Shown in pieces: positions 1 to 11,894 of a stretch of 64,000 nt of DNA. Below the pieces are notes generated by a model. It was not told the origin of the DNA, made no database searches, and saw only the letters and a list, made by a program, of their open reading frames with translations. The stretch lies in NCBI GenBank assembly GCA_027422505.1, contig JAPQWV010000671.1:1-64000 (forward strand), given 5' to 3'. The position numbers and the translations under genes are program-made. Every line of letters begins with the position of its first letter. The first letter of the stretch is position 1. The stretch comes from Craterostigma plantagineum (Eukaryota > Streptophyta > Magnoliopsida > Lamiales > Linderniaceae).

Positions 1-510
1 TTGAGTCCATTGCTGATAGAAACCTCTGCAAGTTCTCCGAGTTCGATGGCGAAGATCGAATCGAACCGTTTTGCTAAGCATGAAAGACAAAACATTTGGG
101 TTTATGATAAGTGCTGTAGCTAAAGACGTGAAGGAGTCGAACATAAAGAAAGCTGACCTCAGAAACTGAGCCAGGTTTTAGTTTGTTTATTACACGACAT
201 AAGATAGTGCCATCGACCAAGAACGCTCGCAGTTCTTCGTCCGAGGCATTTATTGGGAGGTTAAGGTCTGGGAGAACGGTGTTTAACCATGCTATTAGAT
301 TCGCCCGTTGTTTTGCTGCGCAAAGCAGATGGAATCAGATTGGTAAGTGGAAGTGAAAGTTAAGAGATAGTAAAATCCCAAGATTAATCAAATGTACTGT
401 TGAGTTTTTTTTTTCTTACAATTGTTGCTCGAAGATGGCTCGAAAACTTCACTTGCGCCCGGGGCGGTTGAGCCGTTGAGCTTGGCTTGACCTTTCATTT
501 GGGGATCCAT
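1..510 (-). CDS. Kinesin-14 with N-terminal CH domain, 5' part only
   Basis: Three exons can be joined on the minus strand: 510-420 (ATG at 510, MDPQMKGQAKLN...), 315-158 and 73 to beyond the left edge. Splices have GT-AG borders and keep phase. Exon 2 encodes RANLIAWLNTVLPDLNLP followed by DEELRAFLVDGTILC and VINKLKPGSV. Exon 3 encodes a NLQRFLSAMD segment. This pattern is typical of the calponin-homology domain at the N-terminus of plant CH-type kinesin-14 motors, which are minus-end directed and link microtubules with actin. The motor domain would lie outside the window, so the kinesin assignment is inferred from the CH subtype. A different CH-domain protein is possible. The stop codon upstream of exon 2 in its own frame supports a separate first exon. 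Confidence 0.7.
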
Positions 511-1340
511 GTCGAAAGCTATGTCCAAACGTAATCAATGAATGAGCAGCTATGTCCAAATTATTTATAAAATATAAATTTGCAGAATCGAAGCAGAGAA
601 TTTTACATGGACATCATCGTCGTTTTAAGCAGTCCCATGTTTCAATCATAAAAAAAAAAGTCTTCTTTGAAACATTATTCAAAACACATAATCTACGAAC
701 CTGAGGTTCAATCTCATCAAGGCAGCTCAAAAATGATTCCAAAGATCCAATCTATTTTGTCTGTTTTTCAGTTTGAGTTGCAGAAAGAAGTACCTTCAAT
801 AACATATACGAGATCGAATACTGCATGCAGCAAGCAAAAGAATTTCCAGATGGATGAAAAATAGAACATAAGAACCTTTCATGGAAAACGGCGTTTGCTT
901 CTTGTTCCAAAACGTTTGAGGAAGAACGTTGAACGAACCATGGAAACTTTCAAGAAAATATGTGAGTCAATCTGACATTGTCGAAGGAAGAAAAAGATAC
1001 ATGCAAGGAAACTCATTCGCACGTCCTCTCATTGCGTAGCAACAAATTATTATTAAAATAAATTAATAATCAATTTATAGCTCAAGGAGTAACAAAGTCT
1101 GCGTCTGTCTCCCCAAGAAAAGTAAATGACTTAATTAGTAAGTTCGATTGTCTGGTCTTCATGTTGTCCGTTGATTTTCCACGGAGAAGCAGTAAAACGC
1201 GTCGTTCACCGACGATTTAGGAAGCTCAACATACATTACTCTCCACCTCACATACGGAAACATATTGACACTCGAAAGTTAAGAAGATCGCAACACAGTT
1301 ATATATAAACAAGCACCATTTTTATGCACACACACATACA
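511..1340. other. Intergenic, upstream of kinesin-14 and downstream of DUF639 gene
   Basis: AT-rich DNA without a convincing coding region. It should hold the promoter and 5' UTR of the minus-strand kinesin gene and the 3' UTR of the DUF639 gene. A 65-codon open frame at 667-864 resembles no family I know. Confidence 0.5.
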
Positions 1341-4300
1341 TCACTTCTTCTTCTTCTTCTTCTTCTCCTCGTCGATTATCTCGAGAATGACAGGAGCCGC
1401 AGGTATGCTGAACCACCAATCTCGGACCCTTCTATAACACCTCTCAGTGCTCGCTCTTCTAATCGGCGAATAGCGAGTGGAAATCTCCATAAAAGCGAGC
1501 AAAACCATGTATCGAAGGGGTACAAAAGCCAGAAACAAACCGAGGCAAAGTAATCCAACTACAGTTCTCTCAGTCGCCTGCAAATTTTTTTTTTCAGTTT
1601 CTTTGGATGGAAAGGTTTGGCTCAATCATAAGAAGACTGTAAATGGAGGATATTCTGAGAGGTAAGTATACTGTTACTATACCTTTGGGAAAATGGAAAG
1701 GAGCAGTGCACGACACTTGAGGAGAACGATGTTTCCGTCTTGCACCAGCCCTTCGGCTTGGGATATAGCAGTTTGAACGGCCGAAAGCTGCTCCACTGTG
1801 TTCATTGGAGGTGGGACGTGGATCTTCAGTTCGTGGACGGGCCTTCCCCTGCGTAGAAACGAGTGAGCAGCATAAAGATTGCCATGAAGGCCAGTATTGC
1901 TGCCAATGCGTAGCCTATCCATCCTCTGCAGAAAAATGTCTTCAGAGAGAAATCTTTTCTAGCAAGCATTGGGTGTTCGAAGAAAACAGTAGGAACCTGA
2001 AGATGACGTAGGCGAAGACGACGCAGAAGACAATGGATTTTGAAAGGGTCTTGCCAGTTGTAAAGAAAAGAGGAGAAGTTCCACACATCTGACATGGGGG
2101 AATCAATTCCTGCAAAATAACAGTATCTACTACTACTACTACTACTGCCCAATTGGATTGGAAGTATTAACTGAGCGTAAGAGGGGTTTAGCTTTACTTT
2201 ACCTTCATGACGGCCAAGTTTGTGTCGAGGCCATCGACTTTAACTCCGTCGACAGAAGCCTTCGCAGAAACTACGTTCTCATAGCTGCTTCTTGCTTCTG
2301 TAACAGCTTTCTCCAAAGCTGTCATTTCTCCAACAGTAATCCCGCCAACCATCAAGCCAGTGTCATACTTTGGGCTTGATGGGCCAGAAGAGAATCCCAG
2401 GTTTGAAGCGAGGGCCATGGCAGAGACCGAGTACTTCCCACTACCAGATTTTCCAGCGTTTCCTCGATCTAAATCCTCGTGGCCAATGTGTTTGCTAGCA
2501 TTTCGAGAATGAGGTCCCACGTGGAAGCTGATCGCAAACATTGAACATTAGAAGAGAATCGAAGGAAAGGGGGACTCTGGAACTCAGTTCCTTAAGGGCT
2601 TGAAGACGCAGAACCCCCATATACAGCGGTTAGAAGAACTTCTTCACGCTCGGGCCCATTGATCTGGAATTTACGTAGAAACCTATGGGTGTATAGAACT
2701 TCGCGAATGATAGCTAACCAATAGTCACGGCGCGAATGGCCCTTAAGCTCGGGAAACTCCATTATAACAGGCTCTGATCTACATCGACAGTCCAAAAGAA
2801 TCCATAAGCTATGCAGAATATAGAGAGGTGTATAAATGCAATGTCAAAGTGTGTGGGCTTAAAAGAATAAACTTTAGCACTTGTGAACGGTCTTCTTACA
2901 CTGAATTTGATTTGTAAAGGACAGCCTTGTCAAAAAGCCTCGTTCCCCATGGTCCTGTGAGTTCAGGCTTGACAACTTGGTGTAAATCATCGGCTAGATC
3001 ATACACCTTGGCTTTATCATAAGAGACGACTTTGTGAGGTTCAAAGTATAAAGCATGGTCGGTCAAAACTAAGCGCCCTGCAACAACAACGATGTATATA
3101 ACTTTTTAGAGGAACATCAAATCTCACATAATTTCCAACTTATTTTGATTTAATACAACACTTACCAGGCCATGCCGATGTACCCACATGTTCAAGAACT
3201 GGCTGTGTTGTGACAGTCCCATCGACTTCCAGAATTTTTTCTCCTCTGTCAGATCGAACAGAGGAGAGGAGATTTGATTCAAAATGGGACTGCCATTTCT
3301 GTGTTGCTCTGTGAGAATAAAGGAAATTATAAAATTAAACCTTACTTAAAAGCATATGATAATGAATCTCAGGTGAAAAGGAAATGAAAAAAAAAAAAAA
3401 GAAGCAAATTGGTAGTTTTTACCTTTCTAGCCGAACAAGATACTTATCATAGACAGAGTAATGAAGGCGATTATTAGTTGACGCTGTGAGATATTCAAAC
3501 ATCTTATCACTAATCACCACGTTAGCAACAAGGGGAACTGCTGGAGCTATCCGAGTGAATGCCTCAATCCCAACAGTATTATAATCATCCATCTGATATG
3601 AGCACCAAAATTATGCACGAGTAGTTTCCAAAAAAAAAAAAAAGTTGTAAAGAAATCATAGGTTCTTGTACATATTTCCACTAGCGTTGAGTACTATATA
3701 ACTAGACGTCAAGTCGATAATAATCATCATAAAATGCGAATATTTTATCGAGCTACTTCAGGTTTAAGGAACATACATGAGAGGGTTTTCCACTAGCAGC
3801 AGCAGGATACTCCCAAGCAATCATCATGTCGAACATAAGACGTCGAAATTTGTTGTCATCAAGATATCCAATTTCTTGTATTGCCCGTGCAAGAGCATAA
3901 AGCAACAATATTCCAGAAAGTTGCGTGCATAGTTTGATTGATGTTTTAAAGATTCAGAAGCCTCTGAAACAAATTTTTCTCGAATCTGTTGCACGGGGAG
4001 CTCAACGATTCTGCATGAGATTTACCACCAAAAATGAATAACAATAAACGAAATGCAGGGATTGCTACTTATGGCACAAAAGAAATTCGTGAATTTGTTC
4101 TCCTGAAGTAAAGTAATTAGAGGCTGCTACCAAAATTTACTCTTCTTTATCGCCAACACACAACAGTCCACACTCACAGAGGTACAGAAAATGCATAATG
4201 GAAAACAGAATCAAAGCTACCAACTTTGAACATCTTCGGAGAACTGAGTTGGCCACAGGAGACAGCTCTTTAAGCTCATTGGTCTCTCCATTATTTTCCT

Positions 4301-4388
4301 CGTCGGACAAGCTACTTCTCTGTCTCGTCAACCAATTGAATGACCCATCTTTCACCAAACCCTCCAGCATATTTCTTGCTTCGTTCAC
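1341..4388 (-). CDS. DUF639-family membrane protein (one apparent single-base frameshift)
   Basis: Multi-exon minus-strand gene of the plant DUF639 family (Arabidopsis relatives include At5g23390 and At2g21720); function unknown. The N-terminal exon contains MLEGLVKDGSFNWL and LSPVANSVLRRCSK, conserved near the start of this family. A later exon carries SRRDYWLAIIREVLYTHRFL (about 2640-2750), a GRAM-like region hallmark. The C-terminus has two hydrophobic stretches (about 1840-1910 and 1490-1570) consistent with membrane anchoring, and ends in a lysine run at 1341. The final exon is 1577-1341. The exon around 3780-4010 changes frame near 3890-3903: FLEYCCF and then ALARAIQEIGYLDDNKFRRL are in different frames, one base short. 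The true start is unresolved: the frame opens with GTG at 4388, the first ATG is at 4370, and a further upstream exon is likely. Confidence 0.8.
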
Positions 4389-5116
4389 CTTAGTCAGTTA
4401 CTACCTTTGACACCTACAAAAAACGCACCAAAGAGTAAACCCACGAAATATGTACAAATCCAAGGTCATCGAAGGGACTTACCGGGTGCAAGGGCATCAA
4501 TTAAACATTAAATCGATTGAGAGTAGCTCCATTGCAAGAGGACGACGACGAAGAATTACTCGTGATTTGAGCTGTTCTAGAACCTCTTATGAGCTCGCTC
4601 AGGAAAATCTGACAACGCGGGAAGACGATTATCAACTAGCCGAAGCAGCTCGAATATGCGTTACTGATGAATCAAAGCATACGTTACCTTTTATTGCAGA
4701 TTTTGTTGAAGAAACAGAAAAGAAAAAGATAAAAGAAAGGGAAGGGACAGTTGTATACACACTAGAAAGAAAACAAGTAAAGGATCTAAATGAACTACGA
4801 CATAAAATGTACGGATCTAAATGTAAATTCGTGAAAAATTGAAACAACCCTAACGTTAGGCTCCAATTAGACGTTCCAATAAATGGGAGGACCAATTGGG
4901 AAAACAAATTGAATGGAAGGACCAACTAGGTGGTTTCGATGCATTATTCCAATAACGATTAACACGAATATTGAGGTCAAATATGCAATTGAGAAAGAAA
5001 TGTATGAAAAGCCTATTTCTTGTGAAGCCCATTAAACAACTATCAAAGCCCGTTAAATGATTTATCTGAAGCCCATAACGTATAGAACGGTTAGCATAGA
5101 AAAAGTGAGACCCACT
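4389..5116. other. Divergent intergenic region between DUF639 and NOG1 genes
   Basis: Should contain the 5' UTR and promoter of the minus-strand DUF639 gene and the promoter of NOG1. Three AAGCCC elements (about 5025-5075, two followed by AT and one by G), each the complement of GGGCTT, resemble the site-II/UP1-type motifs found in growth-related plant promoters. A 130-codon open frame at 4450-4842 is probably antisense to the DUF639 leader. Confidence 0.45.
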
Positions 5117-5145
5117 ATATAAAACCTGAAATCACTAAACCCTAC
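5117..5145 (+). promoter_or_regulatory. NOG1 core promoter: TATA box and telo-box
   Basis: TATATAAAA lies at 5117-5125. A telo-box AAACCCTA lies at 5138-5145, near the expected transcription start. Telo-boxes together with site-II-like elements are a known signature of plant ribosome-biogenesis gene promoters, which fits NOG1. The 5' leader is then split by an intron. Confidence 0.6.
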
Positions 5146-5188
5146 CACAGTTTCTCCAACTCAATCGCTGCCATCCCTGCCGACGGAC

Positions 5189-5661
5189 GTAAGTTCTCCT
5201 TTTCTCTTTCTGGAGGTGTTTTTTCTCTCTTGATTTTTTGCGATTTATGTACGATTCGCGGCGTCAGTTGAATCTATTAAGGTGTGCCCATGTATATTTT
5301 TAGATTTTTCTACAGATTTTCTGTTTATTGATAGTTATGCGTTTTGTTGTGTTGTGGAGCTTAGAGATTTTGTAGATATTTTTTGTTTGATCAATGAAAC
5401 GCGAGTGCTTGGTGCGTTTTGGAAACGAAGGCTATAAATTCTGGTCAAGTCCTTTCCGTGCTTGCGTCGTGGATGATTGTGAGATTTCGCTTGGTCAATG
5501 AGCTGCTTATGTTTAAATAAGTTTCATTGTGTTCATGTTTTTGGTTCAATTCGTATATATGTGCTTTGGTAGAAATATTGGTGGGATGCGATGTCTAGTT
5601 CTTTGTAAACTATAATTCGAACGTCCTAATTGAATAAAATCTGAGTTTCTTTGTTGCGCAG
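5189..5661 (+). other. 5' UTR intron of NOG1
   Basis: Donor GTAAGTTCTCC at 5189 and acceptor GTTGCGCAG ending at 5661 flank a T-rich intron of about 470 bases. The start codon follows 16 bases after the acceptor. Leader introns of this kind are common in highly expressed plant housekeeping genes. The call is by consensus only. Confidence 0.6.
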
Positions 5662-5677
5662 ATAGGCATAACACAAA

Positions 5678-7698
5678 ATGGTGCAGTATAATTTCAAGAA
5701 AATTACTGTTGTACCCACTGGGAAGGATTTCATCGACATTATACTCTCCCGTACGCAACGCCGAACGCCGACTCAAGTGCACAAGGGATATGCCATCTCC
5801 CGTCTGCGGCAGTTTTATATGCGTAAAGTGAAGTATACGCAGACGAATTTTCATGATAAGCTTTCGACCATTATCGATGATTTTCCCAGGCTTGATGATA
5901 TCCATCCCTTTTACGGTGATCTTCTCCACGTTTTGTACAACAAGGACCATTACAAGCTTGCTCTTGGTCAGATTAATACCGCTAGAAACCTTATTGGTAA
6001 GATTTCAAAAGACTACGTCAAGTTGTTGAAGTACGGAGATTCTCTTTATCGTTGCAAGTCTCTGAAGGTTGCCGCTTTGGGGCGTATGTGTACGGTGATG
6101 AAGCGAATTAGCCCAAGTTTGGCTTATCTGGAGCAGGTGCGGCAACACATGGCTAGGTTGCCTTCTATTGATCCCAACACACGAACAATGTTGATCTGTG
6201 GGTATCCAAACGTGGGCAAGAGTTCCTTCATCAATAAGATTACGAGGGCCGATGTTGATGTGCAGCCCTATGCTTTCACCACAAAGTCCTTATTTGTTGG
6301 ACATACCGACTATAAATATCTGAGGTACCAAGTAATAGACACCCCGGGAATTCTTGACAGGCCATTTGAGGATCGCAACATCATTGAAATGTGCAGTATA
6401 ACTGCTCTTGCTCATTTGAGATCTGCTGTGCTATTTTCCTTGATATCTCTGGCTCTTGCGGATATACCATAGCTCAGCAGGCGGCTCTTTTCCACAGCAT
6501 AAAATCGCTATTTATGAACAAGCCATTGATCATCGTCTGTAATAAGACCGACTTGATGCCATTGGAAAGGGTCCCTGAGGATGACATGAAGCTGATCGAG
6601 GGAATGAAAGCAGAGGCCATGAAAACCGTCGTTGGTCAAGGTGGCGAACCAACAGATGATGGTAGCGTGTTACTGACGATGAGCACACTGACTGAAGAAG
6701 GTGTCATTGCCGTTAAGAATGCTGCCTGCGAAAGGCTACTGAACCAGCGTGTGGAAATGAAGATGAAGTCCAAGAAACTAAATGACTGCCTCAACCGTTT
6801 CCACGTCGCCATGCCCAAGCCTCGTGACCAGAAAGAGAGGCCAGTTTGCATTCCGCAGGCTGTTTTAGAAGCCAATGCTAGAAAAGCAGAGGCAAGCACT
6901 GAGAAACGGAAGAGGAAGCTAGAGAGAGATTTGGAGAACGAAAATGGAGGCGCGGGAGTTTATTCTGCGAGCTTGAAGAAGAACTACCTCTTGGCCAGCG
7001 ATGAATGGAAAGAAGACTTAATCCCTGAAATTCTTGATGGGCACAACGTAGCTGACTTCATCGACCCCGATATTCTTATGAGGCTGGAGGAATTGGAGCG
7101 CGAGGAAAGTGTCCTTCAAGGGTTAGAAGGTGATGATGATTACGAAATGGATGGAGCTGAACTTACCCCAGAAGAAAAGGCAGCACTTGCAGAAATAAGG
7201 AAGAAGAAAGCAATGCTCATTCAGCAGCATAGGATTAAGAAGAGCACTGCAGAGAGTAAGGCCATTGTACCCAGGAAATTCGATAAAGACAAACAATTTA
7301 CGGCTAAGAGAATGGGGAGACAGTTATCATCCTTGGGTCTCGATCCTACTATGGCAATCAACCGAGCACGTAGTAAGTCTAGAGGTCGTAGAGGGAGAGG
7401 TCCGTGGAACGAGGCGATGATGGTGAGATGATGGAACTTGACGGGGATCAGTCGAATAAGAAGATGAGATTGAAATCAAGATCTGTTTCGAGATCAAGAT
7501 CGAAGTCGAGACCACCTGGCGAGTTTGTCCCAGGCGAGGGCTTTAAGGACGTTGGTCAGAAGAATAAAGCCATTAAACTTGCCAAGAAATCGAGTCAGAA
7601 GAGGAACAAGGATGCCCGCAAAGGAGAGGCGGACAGAGTTATTCCTTCGCTCAAACCTAAGCATCTTTCTCGGGCAAGCGTTCGACCGGCAAAACTCA
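5678..7698 (+). CDS. NOG1: Nucleolar GTP-binding protein 1 (NOG1), three apparent single-base deletions
   Basis: An Obg-family GTPase that acts in the nucleolus on pre-60S ribosomal particles. The N-terminal NOG1 domain begins [18 protein letters not shown]. The G1 motif GYPNVGKSS is at about residues 172-180, then [10 protein letters not shown] (G3) and CNKTDLMP (G4). The C-terminus is a basic RS-rich tail with VPGEGFKD and LKPKHL. It has no intron in the coding region, as in Arabidopsis. The reading frame breaks three times: about 6430 (run of [17 protein letters not shown]), about 7388 ([13 protein letters not shown]) and about 7670 ([18 protein letters not shown]). Each break is repaired by one added base, and the natural end is then TGA at 7696-7698. 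With a conserved sequence on both sides of each break, assembly error is likelier than a pseudogene. Confidence 0.92.
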
Positions 7699-8758
7699 GA
7701 GGCGTTGACGAGTTAATCCACACACTGTTGAAGTTTCAAAACTGTTTTCTTTGCTAATTATGTTTCTGTCGTTCTGTTTTTTTTTTTTTTCCTGAATTTT
7801 GGTTCTGCTGCTTGTTTGGCTTGGGATTCTAGTTATGTGATGATATTTGGTGTTTCGGAATCCGTTACACTCTTAACTCTCAAATGTTTGATTATTACAT
7901 TCTGAACGTTCTCAAATGTTTGATTATTACATTCTGAACGTATTGTGCGAGTTATCCGTTTTGAGTCGAATATCAGCGGTTGGCTCAGCATTTTTGGCGA
8001 TTTTAGCACAGCCAAGAAAAAGTTCAGGCTGATCTAGAATATGTTAAGAGTTTTACAACTTCGACCCAGTATTTTGAGACCAAAAACTTGCCTAATATAC
8101 CTTGTGAAAGGAGCCGCACAATAAATGCTTATATTATCGTATATTAACATAGTTTATCAATTTCAGTTAATCAAACTTCACGCGTTTTGAATAAAGTAAA
8201 CATAATGAATATAATAAAAAATTTGCTCATGAGGAAGAAAGTAAATTGAAGAGTCAAATCGAATTCCAACTTCCAAGCTAAGACAATTGTTCGAATTGTA
8301 CAAACAATATTGTTCCCCTATTTGAATCAAAGAGTTTCTAGTTGAAGTTAAAGGTTACATGGGTCTGATTTGAAAATAATGTATCATATTTGGATTATTT
8401 TTACCAAATTTTCAAGAAAAAATGGAAAAGGAAAAAAAACAAGAATGGTTCTAAGTTGAGAATATACCTATTATAGTTATATTTATTTTTAAATAATTCA
8501 AATAGGTACTTATGCGTAGATATACTATAATTTAATGTTAGTTTTTTTAGAAGAAAATCACTACAAATTTTGTATTTGAAATGGGCCAATTCAACGATAT
8601 TACCAGTAAACAATATCTAATCCCTAAAACTTATGGGACAAAATTTTAAGGAAAAAACGAAAACAACCCGATTTATCAGTCCAATTCAAATTGTAAATTA
8701 GCTATAAATAAAACCCTCGGATTAGATTAGATCTATTCTATCTGTCATCCGACGAAAG
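7699..8758. other. Intergenic with a short tandem duplication
   Basis: NOG1 3' flank and F-box gene promoter; AT-rich, no coding signal. A 32-bp unit starting CTCAAATGTTTGATTATTAC is present twice in tandem at about 7878-7941. Confidence 0.5.
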
Positions 8759-9963
8759 ATGAACTGCCCTAAAAGAGTAAAAGCTGCTTCTTCTTCACTA
8801 CTAGTCTCCTCCGCCGGCGCCGTATCAGAACAACCGTTGATCCCCGGAATCCCCGACGACGTTGCTATACTGTGCCTCGTCCGCGTCACCGGCTATTCAC
8901 ACATCTTCTGCGAAAGGGTCTCACGGGGTTGGAAAAGGATATTCCGTGGGGGGCGGCGGCGCTGCCTCCGCCGCGGCCTCCACGAGCTCAGAAGACTCTG
9001 TGGGTTTCGAGATCGGTGGGTGTTCGTAACGGGTCTCGACAGATGCACGAAAAGGATTCACGTCAAGGCTTTCAATCTGACGACTCTCACATGGCGGGGG
9101 ATACGCGTCGCCCCCGACCTCTACGGAGGACGGGGCATCATCCGATCCACCTCCATCCCCAGCCGAGGCGTTCTGTTCCTATTCGGCGGCGTCAAAAGCC
9201 GCGGCGGCACCGACAACGCCTTTGTCATGTACGAAGTGCGCGAGGATCGATGGACTGTAATAAAATCCATGGCCGGCCAATTACAGTTTCTCAGCGCTGG
9301 AGTCGTCGATGACAAGGTATACTTAACCGGTGTGGGAGACAATGGACTCGAAGAATTCGATCCCAAGAAAGGAACGTGGAAGGCCGTGCCAGAATACAAG
9401 CGAAGAGAGAAGGATCCTTACTCCATGATAGTTTTCGATGGAAGCTTTTGCTGCAAAGGGAAGACGACAACAACGGTATGGAGAGCAGCAAGGTTCAGAT
9501 ATGCGAGCCGAGGAGTGGTGGTAAGTGCCAAGATGTGCCTATGAGTCGACTGTGCCATATTGGGATCATTAGTTCGCGGGTTGAGATGCACGGACACTTA
9601 TTCGGCGTTGCGGTGCACGTGCTCCGCAGCCTTCCCGAGGGAGAAGCAGAAAACGATAGTGGGCTGAGGGTTTACGATGCGAAAAGGGACGATTGGGATA
9701 TCGTTGAAGGAGATTATACTGTTTTGGCTGATGGTAGCAGTACCGCAAGTTGGCGGGCTTGTTCTTGGGAAGATGAGATCTACGTTGTGAAGCAACTATT
9801 TGGTGGCATCATCGGCGTTTTAGTCGGAAAAGTATCTATAAACTCCTCAGCCACCGCCACCGCCACCCCCAAGTTTCGAGTTGAATGGGTGGCAGTCGAT
9901 GCACCGTGGACTTGTTTTGATTGCCGTGAAGATGTGCAATCACACGTTATCATTCATTCTTAA
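8759..9963 (+). CDS. F-box/kelch-repeat protein (one apparent single-base frameshift)
   Basis: Intronless gene for a substrate receptor of SCF ubiquitin ligases. An F-box-like segment LIPGIPDDVAILCLVRV lies at about residues 25-45. Kelch-type repeats follow, including LFLFGGVKSRGGTDNAFVMY and VVDDKVYLTGVG. The F-box second half is unusually arginine-rich and poorly conserved. The first frame ends at 9544. The continuation (EDDNNGMESSKVQICEP ... MSRLCHIGIISSRVEMHGH ... stop 9963) is in another frame. The switch is at about 9456-9462 in an AAAGGGAAG stretch and needs one extra base. Plant KFB proteins of this type can target phenylpropanoid enzymes or cytokinin regulators; which client this one has cannot be told. 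Confidence 0.75.
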
Positions 9964-10036
9964 CTTACTTCTTCGTTCTTCGTTTTTTTTTTTTTTTGTT
10001 TATGTACTCTCATGTGAAATATTACTTAATTTCAAG

Positions 10037-11894
10037 GGTAAATTTCTTCCTTTTAAGTAAATACCTATTTTTGAAAATTCTTCATGTTCATTACCTATAA
10101 AAAGGTCTTTTCAACGTTGAAAAGACGAAATGCCCATGTCTCACATAGTCCAGAAAAGTTGAATTAATTGATTCACATGAATTACACCAAAACTTGTTAT
10201 TATACGGGGTTTTTAATAAAATAATTAAAAAAATATAAACCATTAACAAAATAATTATGAAATCAAAATCATTAATAAAATAGCGATTTTCGTATCCTAT
10301 TTATACGAGTTAGTAACTCGTAATAACTGTATACGAGTTATTTGTCCGATGTGGCAAAGAGATGGCATTTTTAGTTACGAGTTACAACTTCTCTTTTTTT
10401 TTTTTGTTTTTGTATATTAATTTATTATATATATATATATATTAAGTATATAATCCACCAAATCATAAAATCATCATTATCTCATGTGATTTACATAATA
10501 AAAATCAACAAACACATCTAATTTATTGTTTGTTTCGCGACGATTAAAATGATATGCATATCTTATATTTTTGAATATCGTAAATATTTAATTATTTTTA
10601 TAACGTTAGGAATTAAATATGATTAAATATTTTCGATATCCGAAAAGTATAAGATATGCATATCATTTTAATCGTCGCGAAACAAACAATAAATTAGATG
10701 CGTTTGTTGATTTTTATTATGTAAATCACATGAGATAATGATGATTTTGTGATTTGGTGGATTATATATTTAATAAATATAAATAAATTAAAATATAAAA
10801 AACAAAAAAAAGGAGAAGTTGTAACTCGTAACTAATAGATACGAGTTACTTAAAATTCCATTTCATTGCCACATCGGACAAAATAACTCGTATACAGTTG
10901 TTACGAGTTACTAACTCGTATAAATAGGATACGAAAATCTCTATTTTATTAATGGTTTTGATTTCATAATTATTTTGTTAATGATTTATATTTTTTAAAT
11001 TATTTTATTAAAAAAGCCTTATTATACCAATAAATTTGTAGAAATTATACCAAATGTTCCAATAAATAATGTTATTATAATTTTATATAGCAAAATTGGA
11101 CATTATACCAACTTAATTTTGCTGTTATACCTGATATTATAGAAATTATACCATCTGTTTTCGTTATTATACCAATAATAATGAGATTCGAATTTTATAC
11201 AATGAAATTGGACATTATACCAACTCATTATGCTATTACACTAGAAATTTTAGAAATTGTGCCATATGTTTTCATAATTATACCAATAAATAAAGGTATT
11301 ATAATGTTATACAAAAAAGTAGTCTGATACCAACTGATTTTGCTATTATACCAGAAATTGAGGATACCATCTATTTTTCTTATTATACGAGTAAATATCG
11401 TTATTTTAATTTTATACAGCGAAATTAAATAATATACCAACTAAAATTTTGCAATTATACCAAAAATTGTGGAAATTATACCATCTGTTTTCGTTATATA
11501 CCATCTATCTTCGTTATACCAATAAATAAAATATTTTAATTTTATACAACAAAATTGGAGATTATACCGACAAATTTTGCTATTACACCAGAAATTGTAT
11601 ATATTATACCATCTGTTATTAGGGTTCAGTTCTGTTGGCATAATAACGATAACAGTTTGTATGATTTCCAATTTAACATTATTCTATTGGTATTATTAGA
11701 ATAACAATTGGCATAATAATCAAAATAGTTGGTATGGTGTCCAATTTTTAATTTCAGGAAAGTGTATTTTCGTCCGTTCACTATTGGATATTGAACACAC
11801 AACTTTTTGCATATGGGTACTCACCAGGAAGAATTTTTTGCAGGAGTACTGAACGGTAAGTTCAAAACTCGAGTGAGCCCGATAAGGAATTTAC
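10037..11894. repeat. Dispersed repeat, TATACC-rich family, copy A (interrupted)
   Basis: The right end, read on the minus strand, begins GTAAATTCCTTATC (11894-11881) and includes a block of over 100 bases also present at 63496-63650 in the opposite orientation (shared words GCAAAAAGTTGTGTGTT and CTTTCCTGAAA). The left end at 10037 begins GGGTAAATTTCTTCC, so the ends are inverted relative to each other. The body at 11020-11740 is built of degenerate units of roughly 120 bp, with phrases such as ATTATACCAACTGATTTTGC, ATTATACCATCTGTTTTCG and TTATACAGCGAAATTGGACA. A fold-back element is inserted at 10206-11018. No protein is encoded. It is likely a non-autonomous DNA transposon family; the superfamily is not determined. 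Confidence 0.65.
10206..11018. mobile_element. Fold-back (Mutator-like) MITE with 9-bp target duplication
   Basis: Two arms of roughly 390 bp form a near-perfect inverted repeat about a short AT-rich centre near 10600. The left end GGGGTTTTTAATAAAATAA matches the inverted right end GGCTTTTTTAATAAAATAA. Each arm carries several TACGAGTTA motifs. The element is flanked by the 9-bp direct repeat TTATTATAC at 10197-10205 and 11019-11027. Long inverted arms plus 9-bp duplications are typical of fold-back MULE derivatives. It has no coding capacity and would transcribe into a long hairpin. Confidence 0.85.

Noticed and set aside
4450..4842. 130-codon plus-strand open frame
   Set aside because: No recognisable domain, lies opposite the probable leader of the DUF639 gene and upstream of NOG1; most likely chance or antisense.
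5678..7757. NOG1 as a true pseudogene
   Set aside because: Promoter, leader intron and protein conservation are intact, and the same one-base losses occur in many other genes of the window, which favours assembly error.
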